A stretch of DNA of 64,000 nucleotides from Bacillota bacterium (lineage in GTDB: Bacteria > Bacillota > Clostridia > Clostridiales > Clostridiaceae), in NCBI GenBank assembly GCA_021781745.1, contig JAJXWH010000003.1, forward strand, positions 1 through 64,000, written 5' to 3'. Of the stretch, positions 1-9,054 are shown one piece after another. The notes beneath the pieces were generated by a model. It was given only the letters and a program-made list of their open reading frames with translations, had not been told where the DNA came from and ran no database searches. The position numbers and the translations under genes were made by a program. Numbering within the stretch: the first letter of the stretch is position 1; the number at the start of each line of letters is the position of its first letter.

Positions 1-191
1 CTATGTATTTTAGTTGTGGTCGGCAAACCTACTACTAGTTTACATCGGAGGTATTGTTTTTTCTACTCATAGCTAGAAGCTTTCCGGAACCACCGGTCTA
101 ACCGGTGGTATTCTAAATACAAAAAGACTACTGTGATACTATCACAGCAGGCAATCGCAATACCGGTTATTATCACTTTATCGGTGCCAGC

Positions 192-1223
192 ATGGGTGAT
201 CAAATAAGTAACAATTTTATCTGGACTGATAATACACTCTATGGAACTCCCGGAAATCCTTTCAATAGTTCCACAATTATCATTACTACTGCAGATAAAG
301 GTATAAATAATCAAATGCGTGATGCTCTTGTTAAATCAGGTTTTAATCCTGGTATCATGAATGATGATAATATTCCTATAAATCTGGTCAATATGGGACT
401 AGAAAGAGGCAAAGATACCTTTATGTTTGTCATGAGGGCTGCTGTTTGGGAAAATTCTGATATTGGCTGGGATTATATTTACAATCTTAATAAATATTTT
501 ACAGTACTACGTATTACCCCTAAAACCCCTTGTACTGCAACAAAACCTTGGCCAATACCAGCACTAAAAAAACAAGAGATATGTGTAACTGAATTCCAAG
601 TTGTTCCTACTGCTAGGGACACGCTAGATTATCTAAGAAGTAAAATTATTAGCAAATACGGAAGTCCAGAATATGATATTGTAGATTTGGATTTAAATCT
701 CGCAATACTTGATGCGTATGAGGGTATATTACAAGATGTCAACGTCTGGATAGATGACAGAGATGCAGTCTATCTTAAAACAGAAAATTTCCAATTAGAA
801 TCAGATGATGATTTTGTGATAATATATGGAATCAACCACACCCAAACTAAATTTGCAACGTATTTCAACGCCAGTTTTTATGGAGAAGAACTTTGGAACG
901 GCGTTGCGGGAGCCGTTATTACAAATGATCTTCAATATTCCGCAAATGAATATTTCCCTAAATCTTATAAAAATGAAAAGTACTATTATGTGATAAAAAT
1001 GGCACGAAAGCACAAAGAAGGTAATGAAGTTATTATACCTTATAGTACAGGCAACCCTCAAGGATCAGCATACGGGGTTGACAACAATGAAGAGGCTTTT
1101 ATAATCACCAGAACTTATGTCAACCAGGAAACCAAAGTTGCTTCAGCTCATTTTGATGTTATCTGGGATCATGCAATCCTATTTAGAAAAAAGAACAAAC
1201 ATGGGCATGATTTAAATAATTAA
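192..1223 (+). CDS. Uncharacterised protein, probably 5'-truncated
   Basis: A 343-codon frame that I do not recognise. It is soluble-looking, with many aromatic and acidic residues and no membrane segment. The first ATG has no Shine-Dalgarno sequence. The same frame stays open back to about position 117 and reads plausibly as protein (NTGYYHFIGAS just before the ATG), but is closed by a TAA at 114-116 and another stop upstream. The simplest reading is a longer gene whose 5' end is lost or frameshifted; an intact gene starting at 192 is possible. It is followed by a good hairpin terminator. The function is unknown. Confidence 0.6.
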   Translation: MGDQISNNFIWTDNTLYGTPGNPFNSSTIIITTADKGINNQMRDALVKSGFNPGIMNDDNIPINLVNMGLERGKDTFMFVMRAAVWENSDIGWDYIYNLNKYFTVLRITPKTPCTATKPWPIPALKKQEICVTEFQVVPTARDTLDYLRSKIISKYGSPEYDIVDLDLNLAILDAYEGILQDVNVWIDDRDAVYLKTENFQLESDDDFVIIYGINHTQTKFATYFNASFYGEELWNGVAGAVITNDLQYSANEYFPKSYKNEKYYYVIKMARKHKEGNEVIIPYSTGNPQGSAYGVDNNEEAFIITRTYVNQETKVASAHFDVIWDHAILFRKKNKHGHDLNN

Positions 1224-1248
1224 TATCTGGGAAGATATAAAATAATAT

Positions 1249-1281
1249 GTATAACAGCACTAAAATTCAGTGTTGTTATAC
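1249..1281. terminator. Hairpin terminator
   Basis: A near-perfect stem (TATAACAGCACT against AGTGTTGTTATA) lies 25 bases after the stop of the gene ending at 1223 and is followed by a T-rich stretch. It can serve that gene and possibly the convergent AraC gene. Confidence 0.7.
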
Positions 1282-1367
1282 GTATATTTTCAACATTTCT
1301 ATTATTCTTACAATCATATTCAACAGGTTTTATTTCTCCCCCATTCTTCAATTTAAATATTATTCAC

Positions 1368-2303
1368 TTAGATTAAAGCAGTGCCTAAAGCTAATGAAGC
1401 TCGAAGGCGATTTATATCGCTTATAGGAGGCAATCCAAACATACGTGCATATTCCCTGCTAAATTGAGACGGACTTTCATAGCCAACTTGAAAACCAACG
1501 TCTGCAGCTTCAGATGATTCAGCAAATAGCAAGCGCCGTGCTTCTTGTAATCTTATAAGTTTTTGATATTGCAAAGGACTCATTGCTGTTACTTTTTTAA
1601 ACTGATTATGCAATGATGATGTGCTCATATTTACTTTTTTTGCTAACTCCTCAATTCTGAGCGGTTTTGAAAAATTACTATTTATAAACTGAATAGCTTT
1701 TGCAATGCAATGCGCATGACTCCCAATCATTGCAAATTGCTTAATTAGGTTGCCCTGACTATCCTGCAAAATTCTATAAAGAATTTCACGAATTATCAAA
1801 GGCGAAAGCACTGGAATATCCTTAGGTGTATATAATAGGCGAACAAGTCTTAAAACAGCATCAAGTAAATCAGAATTTATTCTATTTACAACTATTCCAC
1901 GTCCTGAATCCTTCTTACCATTCCACATCTCATTTGATTCCTTAATAATATCAAGTATTTGATCAGTATTAAAATTTATTTGAACGCATAAATAAGGTTC
2001 CTTAGGAGTAGCTTGAATTATTTGACCAGTAATAGGAAGGTGAACAGATGCAACCAAATATGATGCTGAATCATACTGATAGTTTTCATTTGCCAATGTT
2101 ACAATTTTTGATCCTTGTACAATTACTAATAATGATGGTTCATAAATAGCATGTAAAGGCTCGGAGACATTTGATGCACGAAATAACTGCAAAGCAGGTA
2201 TATCTGTAGTATGTATTCCATCCTCACTAACAATTCCGCTAATAATTGAAACTAATTCTTCTTGATAAATTGTAATTTTGCCATTCACTAATTCTTTATC
2301 CAT
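1368..2303 (-). CDS. AraC family transcriptional regulator (AraC_N type)
   Basis: 311 residues. The first two thirds match the AraC_N cupin-like sensor domain (EPSLLVIVQGSK, then VHLPITGQI). The last 100 residues hold two helix-turn-helix motifs (IEELAKKVNMSTSSLHNQFK; MSPLQYQKLIRLQEARRLL) and the usual VGYESPSQFSREYARMFG ending. It is divergent from the SDR gene at 2489 and probably activates it. A tandem operator-like repeat sits in the shared intergenic region. A second AraC_N regulator at 12847 is its paralogue and also lies next to a dehydrogenase-type gene. The inducer is unknown. Confidence 0.9.
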   Translation of the reverse strand: MDKELVNGKITIYQEELVSIISGIVSEDGIHTTDIPALQLFRASNVSEPLHAIYEPSLLVIVQGSKIVTLANENYQYDSASYLVASVHLPITGQIIQATPKEPYLCVQINFNTDQILDIIKESNEMWNGKKDSGRGIVVNRINSDLLDAVLRLVRLLYTPKDIPVLSPLIIREILYRILQDSQGNLIKQFAMIGSHAHCIAKAIQFINSNFSKPLRIEELAKKVNMSTSSLHNQFKKVTAMSPLQYQKLIRLQEARRLLFAESSEAADVGFQVGYESPSQFSREYARMFGLPPISDINRLRASLALGTALI

Positions 2304-2356
2304 TTCTAACTCCTTTCTCTATTCATTTATATATAAATTATATTATTCTTTGTAGA

Positions 2357-2414
2357 ATTAGGCAATAATCCTATGATAATAGGCTACCTAAATAACGTAT
2401 CAGATATGTATAAT
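2357..2414 (+). promoter_or_regulatory. Candidate AraC operator pair and promoter for the SDR gene
   Basis: Direct repeats ATTAGGCAA (2357-2365) and AATAGGCTA (2378-2386) are 21 bases apart, and TATAAT (2409-2414) begins 22 bases after the second. The proximal repeat covers the expected -35 position, as in class II activation by AraC proteins. The same layout occurs at 12668-12725 and 16668-16724. The pattern is read from sequence; the regulator assignment is inference. Confidence 0.6.
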
Positions 2415-2488
2415 TATCTTAAGATACAAGCTATTTAGTGAAAGCAGGAAGCAGCTGCGTGCTGCATATATTAAAGGAGGATTTTATT

Positions 2489-3229
2489 ATGAATACATCT
2501 AAAAAAGAAAGAATTGCAATTGTTACAGGAGGATCACGTGGAATTGGACGTGCAATCTCAGAACGTCTCGCATCTGACGGACAAATAGTAGTTATCGCAT
2601 ATGCAAACAATGCTGTTGAAGCCAGTAAAACTGTACAAGCAATAGTTGAGAAAGGAGGAAAAGCAATTGCTGTTAAGACAGATATCAGCGACGAAGCTGC
2701 AGTTAGTAATCTTTTTGATGTAACAGAGAAAGACTTTGGCGGAGTAGATGTTGTAGTTAACTCAGCTGGCATTATGACGCTTAACACAATTGCTAATTTT
2801 GATCTTAACAAACTTGATCAAATAATTCGTACAAACATCCGTGGCACCTTTGTTGTTGACCAACAAGCTGCCCGTCGCGTAAGATCTGGAGGTGCTATTA
2901 TTAACCTTTCAACTTCAGTAAAAAAACTTGCATTACCTACTTATGCTGCTTATGTTGCTAGTAAGGGAGCCGTTGATGCAATCAGTCTTGTACTTGCAAA
3001 AGAGCTTCGCGGCAAAGATATTACCGTAAATGCGGTAGCCCCTGGACCAACAGCAACAGAATTATTTTTTGAAGGTAAGGATGCTGAGACAATTGACCGT
3101 ATGGCTAAGCTGAACCCTATCGAACGTTTAGGAACACCAGAAGACATTGCAGAGGTAATTTCTTTTTTAGCAGGACCTGCTAGATGGATCAATGGACAAA
3201 CCATTTATGTTAATGGAGGTATGGTTTAG
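2489..3229 (+). CDS. Short-chain dehydrogenase/reductase
   Basis: 246 residues from the ATG at 2489, chosen because AAAGGAGG lies just upstream; earlier in-frame ATGs have no ribosome site. This is a classical SDR: the Rossmann glycine motif TGGSRGIG at residues 13-20, an NSAG motif after strand 4, catalytic YVASK, and the PG turn (VAPGPTATE). The C-terminal WINGQTIYVNGGMV is typical of FabG/glucose-dehydrogenase-like SDRs. The substrate cannot be told. It is divergent from an AraC regulator, which suggests inducible expression, perhaps in response to a carbonyl compound. Confidence 0.92.
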   Translation: MNTSKKERIAIVTGGSRGIGRAISERLASDGQIVVIAYANNAVEASKTVQAIVEKGGKAIAVKTDISDEAAVSNLFDVTEKDFGGVDVVVNSAGIMTLNTIANFDLNKLDQIIRTNIRGTFVVDQQAARRVRSGGAIINLSTSVKKLALPTYAAYVASKGAVDAISLVLAKELRGKDITVNAVAPGPTATELFFEGKDAETIDRMAKLNPIERLGTPEDIAEVISFLAGPARWINGQTIYVNGGMV

Positions 3230-3259
3230 AAATTCAACCAATGTGCCTTGCAATTTAAG

Positions 3260-3304
3260 TAATGCGTTGATTCAATAATATCAATTATATCAATCAACGC
3301 ATTA
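3260..3304. terminator. Bidirectional hairpin terminator
   Basis: A 13-bp perfect stem, TAATGCGTTGATT paired with AATCAACGCATTA, around a 19-base loop. It lies between the SDR gene end and the remnant on the other strand. Confidence 0.65.
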
Positions 3305-3337
3305 AATATTTTATCATAAAGTTCTGTGATCACTCCT

Positions 3338-3507
3338 TCAATTCCCCTCGACAAAATCAATAAACTTATCTGAAAATCCATCCTCTGAACAACTTGCTCG
3401 GACTGATACACAGCCATTTATTTCAATTTCTTTAGTATTAGTTTACCAGCTTTATCAATTTGTCCTTGATGCACATTCGTTGCTATTAGTATGGCTTTTT
3501 CAAGCAT
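3338..3507 (-). pseudogene. Remnant of an HD-domain/GTP pyrophosphokinase-like gene
   Basis: After a good ribosome site (GGAGGTGTTAAT) an ATG at 3507 starts MLEKAILIATNVHQGQIDKA, which resembles the first helix of small HD-domain or RelA/SpoT-like hydrolases. The frame stops after 29 codons. A neighbouring frame then continues with NGCVSVRASCSEDGFSDKF and ends at 3338. The two pieces look like both ends of a gene with the middle deleted. The family call rests only on the N-terminal motif. Confidence 0.35.
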
Positions 3508-3535
3508 ATTAACACCTCCATAAGCTAACTATAAT

Positions 3536-3811
3536 CTATTTATATAAAACACACTCATATTCTTTATTCTTCTCAAATTCTTTTTTAGCAAAACTGCATA
3601 TTGGTATTATCTTTTTATTATTACTCATGGCAAATTCTACAACCTTCTTTACTAACTGCTTTCCTGCACCTTTACCTTTCAATTGTTCATATACATAAGT
3701 ATGATCAATTTCTATTATGTCTTGCTCAATATCAGTTAATATTATCTGAGCTAAAGGATTTTCTTCTGTATCTCCAATATAAAATTTATTTTCTCCCTTC
3801 TTTATCTCCAT
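3536..3811 (-). CDS. Small GNAT-fold N-acetyltransferase (YjdJ-like)
   Basis: 91 residues, the usual size of the single-domain GCN5-like acetyltransferases. The core reads IDHTYVYEQLKGKGAGKQLVKKVVEFA, with the acetyl-CoA pyrophosphate loop QLKGKGAGKQL, then KKIIPICSFAKKEFEKN before the end. These are hallmarks of the GNAT-like family related to yeast Ygr203/YjdJ. The start follows GAGGAGATTAGTGT. It is a monocistronic gene facing a remnant. The natural substrate is unknown. Confidence 0.85.
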   Translation of the reverse strand: MEIKKGENKFYIGDTEENPLAQIILTDIEQDIIEIDHTYVYEQLKGKGAGKQLVKKVVEFAMSNNKKIIPICSFAKKEFEKNKEYECVLYK

Positions 3812-4135
3812 ACACTAATCTCCTCTCTACATTATTTAAATTGCACTTAAATAAAATACATTTTTATTTAATCTCTTTTCATTTATTATACAGTCTTCTC
3901 TTCTTCAAACCAAAGCAAAACTAATACTTAATTTTACATTTTCCTTAAAAATTCCATTTTACCCCTTGACCTAAACTTGACTTTAGGTGTTAAACTTCAA
4001 TAGAAGTTAGGTAACTCGTTAAGTCAAATGAGGAAGTTAACTTTATGTCAATATTTTATTTCTCAGTTTAAACAGTAAAAAAATTTTTTTATAAGCCTTA
4101 TTGTAATGCAGATTATTAAAAATAGCTGAATGGAC

Positions 4136-4303
4136 GAAAAATAAAAATAGACTAAGCATTTCTACCTAATCTACTTTTGCATAAGTGTTTTCTAAATTCA
4201 AAATGAATATTCAGCCATTTATATTATAACGAAATATGGTCGAAAAAAGTTTACTTTAACATAACTTTAATATTCATTTTACAATTTGATAATTGCATGA
4301 ATT
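4136..4303. repeat. Dispersed intergenic repeat, copy 1
   Basis: About 165 bases resemble 10471-10620, with a shared hairpin start (AGACTAAGC... TAATCTACTTTT), a common TAAGTGTTTTCTAA block and TTTTACAATTTGATAATT near the end. It is non-coding in all frames and probably a duplicated terminator region. Confidence 0.6.
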
Positions 4304-4422
4304 TAGCTAATCTATAATGGCTTTATTTAATAATTGGTTTATTCGCTCATAGTGATTTCTTGCAAGCTTTTCTGTCTAATCCTAAGCCATAGGATAATTT
4401 CTATCAGACATATCATCATAAG

Positions 4423-4538
4423 AATAATCTCCATAAGCATTGATTACTAAAAGTTAATGGAACTAACTTTTTTGGTATTGTCTGTATTGCCTTCACCTAA
4501 AAGTCTCGATATATATGTTTCAGAACCTACTCCAAACA
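4423..4538 (-). pseudogene. Fragment copied from a MATE exporter gene
   Basis: About 115 bases are nearly identical to positions 7445-7556 inside the MATE gene, including the block TTAATGGAACTAACTTTTTT and CTCGATATATATGTT. The fragment has no start or stop of its own. It shows that a second MATE copy, or a duplicated piece of this one, once lay here. Confidence 0.7.
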
Positions 4539-4599
4539 GTAAACATTATATTACTAAATCTTCAAACAACCTTATTTAAAAGAGACTTAATAAAATTTA

Positions 4600-5493
4600 T
4601 TAAATTTTGTCTTTTGAGGCAACCTTTATAACAAAATCCTTGAATATTTTAGCCGAAGGAGTCATATATCCATTCTTCAACCACCCCATATGAACAGTTC
4701 TATAGCAATGAGGTTCCTTTATTCTTAATACTGATAATTCATCAGTTATTAAATTAGGGGTATTGGGAACTATTGAAATACCAAGACCTGCACTAACAAA
4801 ACCTGTTACCACCATACTACTTTCATTAGGTTTCATAGATGCTTTAGGAATAAAACCAGCATTTTCAAAAACAGAACACATTTTTCCTTTGATTCCCTCT
4901 GAAAAAAATACAAAAGATTCTTCTTTCAAATCTTTTAGTAATACCTCTGTTTTATCAGCAAGATGATGATTTTTAGGCACTATTACAACAAGTTCCTCAT
5001 TTTTTATAGGAATTGATTCTATTTCTTCATACTTTTTAATATCTTCAAATTCATCATAAAAACCTAAATCAAACTTACCATTCTTAAGGCCTTTTAAAAT
5101 ATTAAAAGTTGATTGAATCCCAAACTCAAATTTCGTATTTGGACTTTCCTTCAAAAAATCACTTATAATCGAAGGAATAAAGTGTGTTCCTATAGTGTAA
5201 AGTGAAGATATTGAAACTGTACCTGCCATGGGATTAATTATATCCTGTAATTCCTTTACTCCTTCATTGATCTCCATTATTGCAGCATTTGCACGTATTA
5301 AAAACATATCTCCAAAACGAGTTAATTTTATATTACGACCATTTTTTCCAAATAATGGTACATTTAACTCTTCTTCTAATTTTGAAATAGCTTTACTCAA
5401 GGCTGGCTGGGTTACAGAAAGTAAATTAGCTGCTGATGTAAAATTTTGTGTTTCCGCTACGGTTTTAAAATATTCTAATTGCTGCCAGTTCAT
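4600..5493 (-). CDS. LysR family transcriptional regulator
   Basis: 297 residues from ATG 5493, preferred over an upstream GTG at 5502 because AAGGAG lies 8 bases before it. The N-terminal winged helix-turn-helix is clear (LEYFKTVAETQNFTSAANLL, then QPALSKAISKLEEELNVPLF), followed by the two-lobed effector-binding domain. It is divergent from the nitroreductase at 5787 and probably controls it. The inducer is unknown. Confidence 0.9.
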   Translation of the reverse strand: MNWQQLEYFKTVAETQNFTSAANLLSVTQPALSKAISKLEEELNVPLFGKNGRNIKLTRFGDMFLIRANAAIMEINEGVKELQDIINPMAGTVSISSLYTIGTHFIPSIISDFLKESPNTKFEFGIQSTFNILKGLKNGKFDLGFYDEFEDIKKYEEIESIPIKNEELVVIVPKNHHLADKTEVLLKDLKEESFVFFSEGIKGKMCSVFENAGFIPKASMKPNESSMVVTGFVSAGLGISIVPNTPNLITDELSVLRIKEPHCYRTVHMGWLKNGYMTPSAKIFKDFVIKVASKDKI

Positions 5494-5786
5494 AATCTGC
5501 ACTCCTTAATTTATAATATCTTAAGTTATAGAAGATCAATAACAATCTATAACTTTTATTCATGAGTATAATAAAAAATATTAATTAGACACTTTATAGT
5601 TTTATTGATATCATTAAATCACTTCATAAATATTATTAGAATTTTGATAATTAATTATAAATTATATTTATATATTCGTCAAAAACTATAATGATATTTA
5701 TTTAAGTAAGGAGTTTTAATATTTTTTAACAATTAGCCAATACTAAGTTAGAGTTAAAAAATCCGTATATTGAAAGGAGAAAAATT

Positions 5787-6347
5787 ATGAATGAAATAAT
5801 TCAAAATATTTTAACAAGAAGAAGTATAAGAACTTATAAAGAAGATCAAATTTCTGATACAGACTTAAATACAGTTTTAGAGGCTGCCCAATTTGCTCCA
5901 ACAGGTATGAGCAAACAAGACTGGCATTTTACAGCAGTCCAAAATAAAGAAAAAATCGAGAAACTTATTTCTGCAATAAAAGAAGCTATGCTAAAGTCGT
6001 CTATAGAACAATATAGAAAAATGGGTGAAAATCCTAATTTTAATCCATTTTATAATGCACCTACAATAGTCATTACAGCTTATGATAAAACTTCACTTAC
6101 AAAGGAATCTGATTGTGCTGCTGCGCTTCAAAACATGCTTTTAGCTGCACACGCACTTAATATCGGATCTTGCTGGATTCATATATTAGCTCTTACTGGA
6201 GAAGATCCTGAAGTTAGAAGCATACTTACAGAACTAGGTGTTCCAGAAGATTATGCAGTGTTTGGTACTGCTGTTTTAGGCTATAACAGTAAAGAAGAAC
6301 CTAAAGCAGCATCTAGAAAAGAAGGAACTTTTAATATAGTAAAATAA
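5787..6347 (+). CDS. Nitroreductase family protein
   Basis: 186 residues, a small FMN-dependent nitroreductase. The N-terminal RRSIRTYKEDQISD and EAAQFAPTGMSKQDW form the FMN phosphate and isoalloxazine site. DCAAALQNMLLAAHALNIGSCW is the dimer helix, and GYNSKEEPKAASRKEGTFNIV is the usual tail. It likely reduces nitro compounds, quinones or flavins with NAD(P)H in the cytoplasm. AAAGGAG precedes the ATG. It is divergent from a LysR regulator and closed by a strong hairpin. Confidence 0.92.
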   Translation: MNEIIQNILTRRSIRTYKEDQISDTDLNTVLEAAQFAPTGMSKQDWHFTAVQNKEKIEKLISAIKEAMLKSSIEQYRKMGENPNFNPFYNAPTIVITAYDKTSLTKESDCAAALQNMLLAAHALNIGSCWIHILALTGEDPEVRSILTELGVPEDYAVFGTAVLGYNSKEEPKAASRKEGTFNIVK

Positions 6348-6352
6348 AATTA

Positions 6353-6392
6353 TAACGCTGGCAAAAAGCTGTATTGCTTAATGCCAGCGTTA
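6353..6392. terminator. Bidirectional terminator
   Basis: A perfect 11-bp stem TAACGCTGGCA / TGCCAGCGTTA lies between the convergent nitroreductase and MATE genes, with A/T tracts on both sides. Confidence 0.85.
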
Positions 6393-6413
6393 ATTATAAT
6401 GTTTTTAACCTGT

Positions 6414-7784
6414 TTATTGATTCGTAGATACTTCTAATAAGCTTTTCCTTCTAATTCCCATCCATAGAGAAATTCCTATCAAACATGAAAGTCCTTCCGT
6501 AGCTGTCATCGCCCAAATAACGCCATTAACAGCAAATAGTAAGTTTCCTACAATCAAAATAGGAATAAATAAAACACCTCTTACAGCGGCCATAACGTTT
6601 GATTGCACACCAGCTCCTTGGGCTTGGAAGATTCCAGTAAAAAATTCACATAGGGCAGCAAATATAGTTGAGGAAAGTTGAGCTATGAGAGTTATTTGAC
6701 CAATGGCAATAACCTCAGGGTCAACACTGAATATGCCAATAATCTGTAACCTGAGTGCAGATATAACTACTCCTATAGTTAATGTTAAAGCCAGAATATA
6801 TAATATAGTTTTTTTAACAATTTCCATTAGACGCTTTTGATTATTAGCAGAGTAAGCAAATGCAATTAGTGGTACAACTCCCATTGCAAATCCCATACCA
6901 ATACAATCTACAATTTGAACAACTCTTTGTGCAACTCCAAATCCAGCCACAACATTATCTCCGTAAATCATAGAATAATTATTGAAAAGCAGACCTATAA
7001 TGACCATAAATCCACCAAGTAATAAGGCTGAAACTCCAACCTTAAAAATTTCACCATAAATTTCTTTACTTGGCTTAAAGTCCTTAATTGATAAACTCTG
7101 AACAGTACTCTTTTTTTGTAGATAATATATAAAATACAAAACGGAAAATATATTACCACAAACAGAGGCTAACGCTGACCCCATAACATTCATATTAAGA
7201 ACGAAAATGAATAAAGGATTAAGTATTATATTAATTATAATACCGCCTATAGTACCAGTCATAGAAACAGTTGATGCTCCCTCTGCACGCACAGCTGATT
7301 CAAGCGCCATATTAACAATAATAACTGGAGCACCAATAACAAGTATCATAATAAAATTTCTTGTATATTGTAGTGTCTCACCACTTGCTCCTAAAAGCGG
7401 CAAAATAGAAGATAAAAAAGGTAGACATATCATCATAAAAATAATACCTATAAGCATTGATGACCAAAAGTTAATGGAACTAACTTTTTTGGTACTATCT
7501 GTATTGCCCTCACCTAAAAGTCTCGATATATATGTTCCTGAGCCTACTCCAAACATTTGCCCAAGTGCCATTAATATTGATGAAAATGGCAATGCCAGCA
7601 TCACTGCCGCCATCATGGCAGTATTATTAAGCTTACCTATAAAAAAAGCATCGATGATATTATAGACAACTGACGTGATACTACTTAGTATCATAGGAAT
7701 AGCCATGTGTATTATTGCTTTCGTAACAGGTGCCTTTTCCAGATAGTATAGTGATTTTTGATCCATATTTTCTATGTTTTCCAT
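6414..7784 (-). CDS. MATE family multidrug efflux transporter
   Basis: 456 residues from ATG 7784, which follows AAGGAG; an earlier in-frame ATG at 7802 lacks a ribosome site. About twelve hydrophobic helices form two homologous halves. Typical MATE signatures are PMILSSITSVVYNIIDAFFI in helix 1, the GEGN loop, and GVGSGTYISRLLGEG. It should export cationic drugs or metabolites in exchange for Na+ or H+. The two-component system lies just upstream in the same direction but a terminator separates them. A piece of this gene is duplicated at 4423-4538. Confidence 0.92.
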   Translation of the reverse strand: MENIENMDQKSLYYLEKAPVTKAIIHMAIPMILSSITSVVYNIIDAFFIGKLNNTAMMAAVMLALPFSSILMALGQMFGVGSGTYISRLLGEGNTDSTKKVSSINFWSSMLIGIIFMMICLPFLSSILPLLGASGETLQYTRNFIMILVIGAPVIIVNMALESAVRAEGASTVSMTGTIGGIIINIILNPLFIFVLNMNVMGSALASVCGNIFSVLYFIYYLQKKSTVQSLSIKDFKPSKEIYGEIFKVGVSALLLGGFMVIIGLLFNNYSMIYGDNVVAGFGVAQRVVQIVDCIGMGFAMGVVPLIAFAYSANNQKRLMEIVKKTILYILALTLTIGVVISALRLQIIGIFSVDPEVIAIGQITLIAQLSSTIFAALCEFFTGIFQAQGAGVQSNVMAAVRGVLFIPILIVGNLLFAVNGVIWAMTATEGLSCLIGISLWMGIRRKSLLEVSTNQ

Positions 7785-7955
7785 ATAAAAAACTCCTTCC
7801 ATGCTGTATACGTAATAAAATTAGCACTTAACAATAAGGCATAATCTTCTTTCAATATTATTAATTCTAGTTCCTGTTTGGTTCTACAAACACAGTATAT
7901 AGCTTCTATTTAAACTAAACTTAAATGGAATTTAAACGCAATGTAAACAAAAAAA

Positions 7956-7979
7956 CACAGTCTGTTAATTCAGACTGTG
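7956..7979 (-). terminator. Terminator of the two-component operon
   Basis: A perfect 9-bp stem CACAGTCTG / CAGACTGTG lies 20 bases past the histidine kinase stop, with a T-run on the minus strand side. Confidence 0.8.
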
Positions 7980-7998
7980 ATAATGGGCCTCTTAATTT

Positions 7999-9054
7999 CT
8001 ATCTAGGCAGCCAAACAGTAAATTCCGTACCTTTTCCAATTTCACTTGTAAGAGATATTTTCCCCCCATGTAAATCAATAATCTTTTTTACTATTGAAAG
8101 TCCAAGTCCGTTTCCACCCAAAGAACGATCACGAGATTTATCTGCTTTATAAAACCTCTCGAAAATTCGCGGTTGATCTTCCGGTGAAATACCTATCCCT
8201 GTATCGGAGATTTTACATTCAATTCCGTCTCCATTACTACATAAGTTAACTCCTATATTTCCGTTTTTTGGTGTAAATTTAATAGCATTATTAAGCAAAT
8301 TTATAAATACCTGGCTTAATAAATCTTCATCTCCACATATTATGGTTTCCTCAAGAGAAACATCAAGTGTTATATTTTTCACTGACCACTGTGGTTCTAG
8401 CATGAGTAAAATACTTTCAATCTGCTTATTTATTTGATATTTCTTTAAGTTTAAATTATTATCTTCCGATTCCAAATTAGATAATCTTAATAGATTTTCG
8501 CTTAATTTGGATAATCGTTTGCTTTCAGTTTCAATTATATTGGCATAATGTGATATTTGGCTTTCACTTAAATTTCCTTTTTTTAAAAGCGCAGCAAATC
8601 CTGAGATAGATGTTAACGGTGATTGTATTTCATGTGATACATCTGATATAAAATCTTGACGCAATTTTTCCAAGGAACCCAGCTCTTTTGCCATTCTGTT
8701 GACATTGTCTGCTATCTCATTAAAAGGGTCGTGCTCATTTGTTTTAACAAGGACATTGAAATCACCGGAAGCTATCTTGTTCATAGCTTCAATAGCTCCA
8801 CTTAATATTTGAAAACGTGAAAGATCAAATTTCCTATTTTTATTAGTAAATCGCCAGTGTAAATAGAAATATATTTTCAAGCTTACAAAATATATCACAA
8901 CTGAAAGAAAACTTTGAACAATAAAGATTAGATATAAAGGCATGCTTTCTAATTGCCCTAAAATAAATATGAAAATATAATATCCGCTAGTAAGACCAAG
9001 TAATGTTGTAAAAAAAATTAGTATCATTGAAATCAAGGGTTCGTTTCCTCTCAC
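7999..9054 (-). CDS. Sensor histidine kinase
   Basis: 351 residues. Two membrane helices (about 8-32 and 38-62) are joined by a very short loop, so the signal is probably sensed in or at the membrane. HAMP-like residues 85-125 follow, then the HisKA dimer with phosphoacceptor H141 (SDVSHEIQSPLTS). The ATPase has an N box (INLLNNAIKF), DTGIGI, an F box (IFERFYK) and GGNGLGLSIVKK. The start is GTG 9054, overlapping the response regulator stop by 4 bases with GGAGG upstream, so the pair is translationally coupled. Confidence 0.93.
   Translation of the reverse strand: MRGNEPLISMILIFFTTLLGLTSGYYIFIFILGQLESMPLYLIFIVQSFLSVVIYFVSLKIYFYLHWRFTNKNRKFDLSRFQILSGAIEAMNKIASGDFNVLVKTNEHDPFNEIADNVNRMAKELGSLEKLRQDFISDVSHEIQSPLTSISGFAALLKKGNLSESQISHYANIIETESKRLSKLSENLLRLSNLESEDNNLNLKKYQINKQIESILLMLEPQWSVKNITLDVSLEETIICGDEDLLSQVFINLLNNAIKFTPKNGNIGVNLCSNGDGIECKISDTGIGISPEDQPRIFERFYKADKSRDRSLGGNGLGLSIVKKIIDLHGGKISLTSEIGKGTEFTVWLPR

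Larger units (their letters stand above)
3812..4599. other. Intergenic stretch with two decayed repeats
   Basis: No intact gene is seen in these 788 bases. They hold a dispersed non-coding repeat (4136-4303) and a copied piece of the MATE exporter gene (4423-4538), both listed separately. The rest is AT-rich and featureless. Confidence 0.6.

Noticed and set aside
1-191. Coding start of the first gene in another frame at the window edge
   Set aside because: All three frames contain stops within 120 bases, so no continuous upstream part could be supported.
3226-3417. 63-codon minus-strand frame after the SDR gene
   Set aside because: It runs through the bidirectional terminator hairpin and overlaps a different frame that reads better as a gene remnant.
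3601-3924. 107-codon plus-strand frame
   Set aside because: Antisense to the GNAT acetyltransferase gene; composition is Leu/Ser/Tyr shadow of AT-rich coding DNA.
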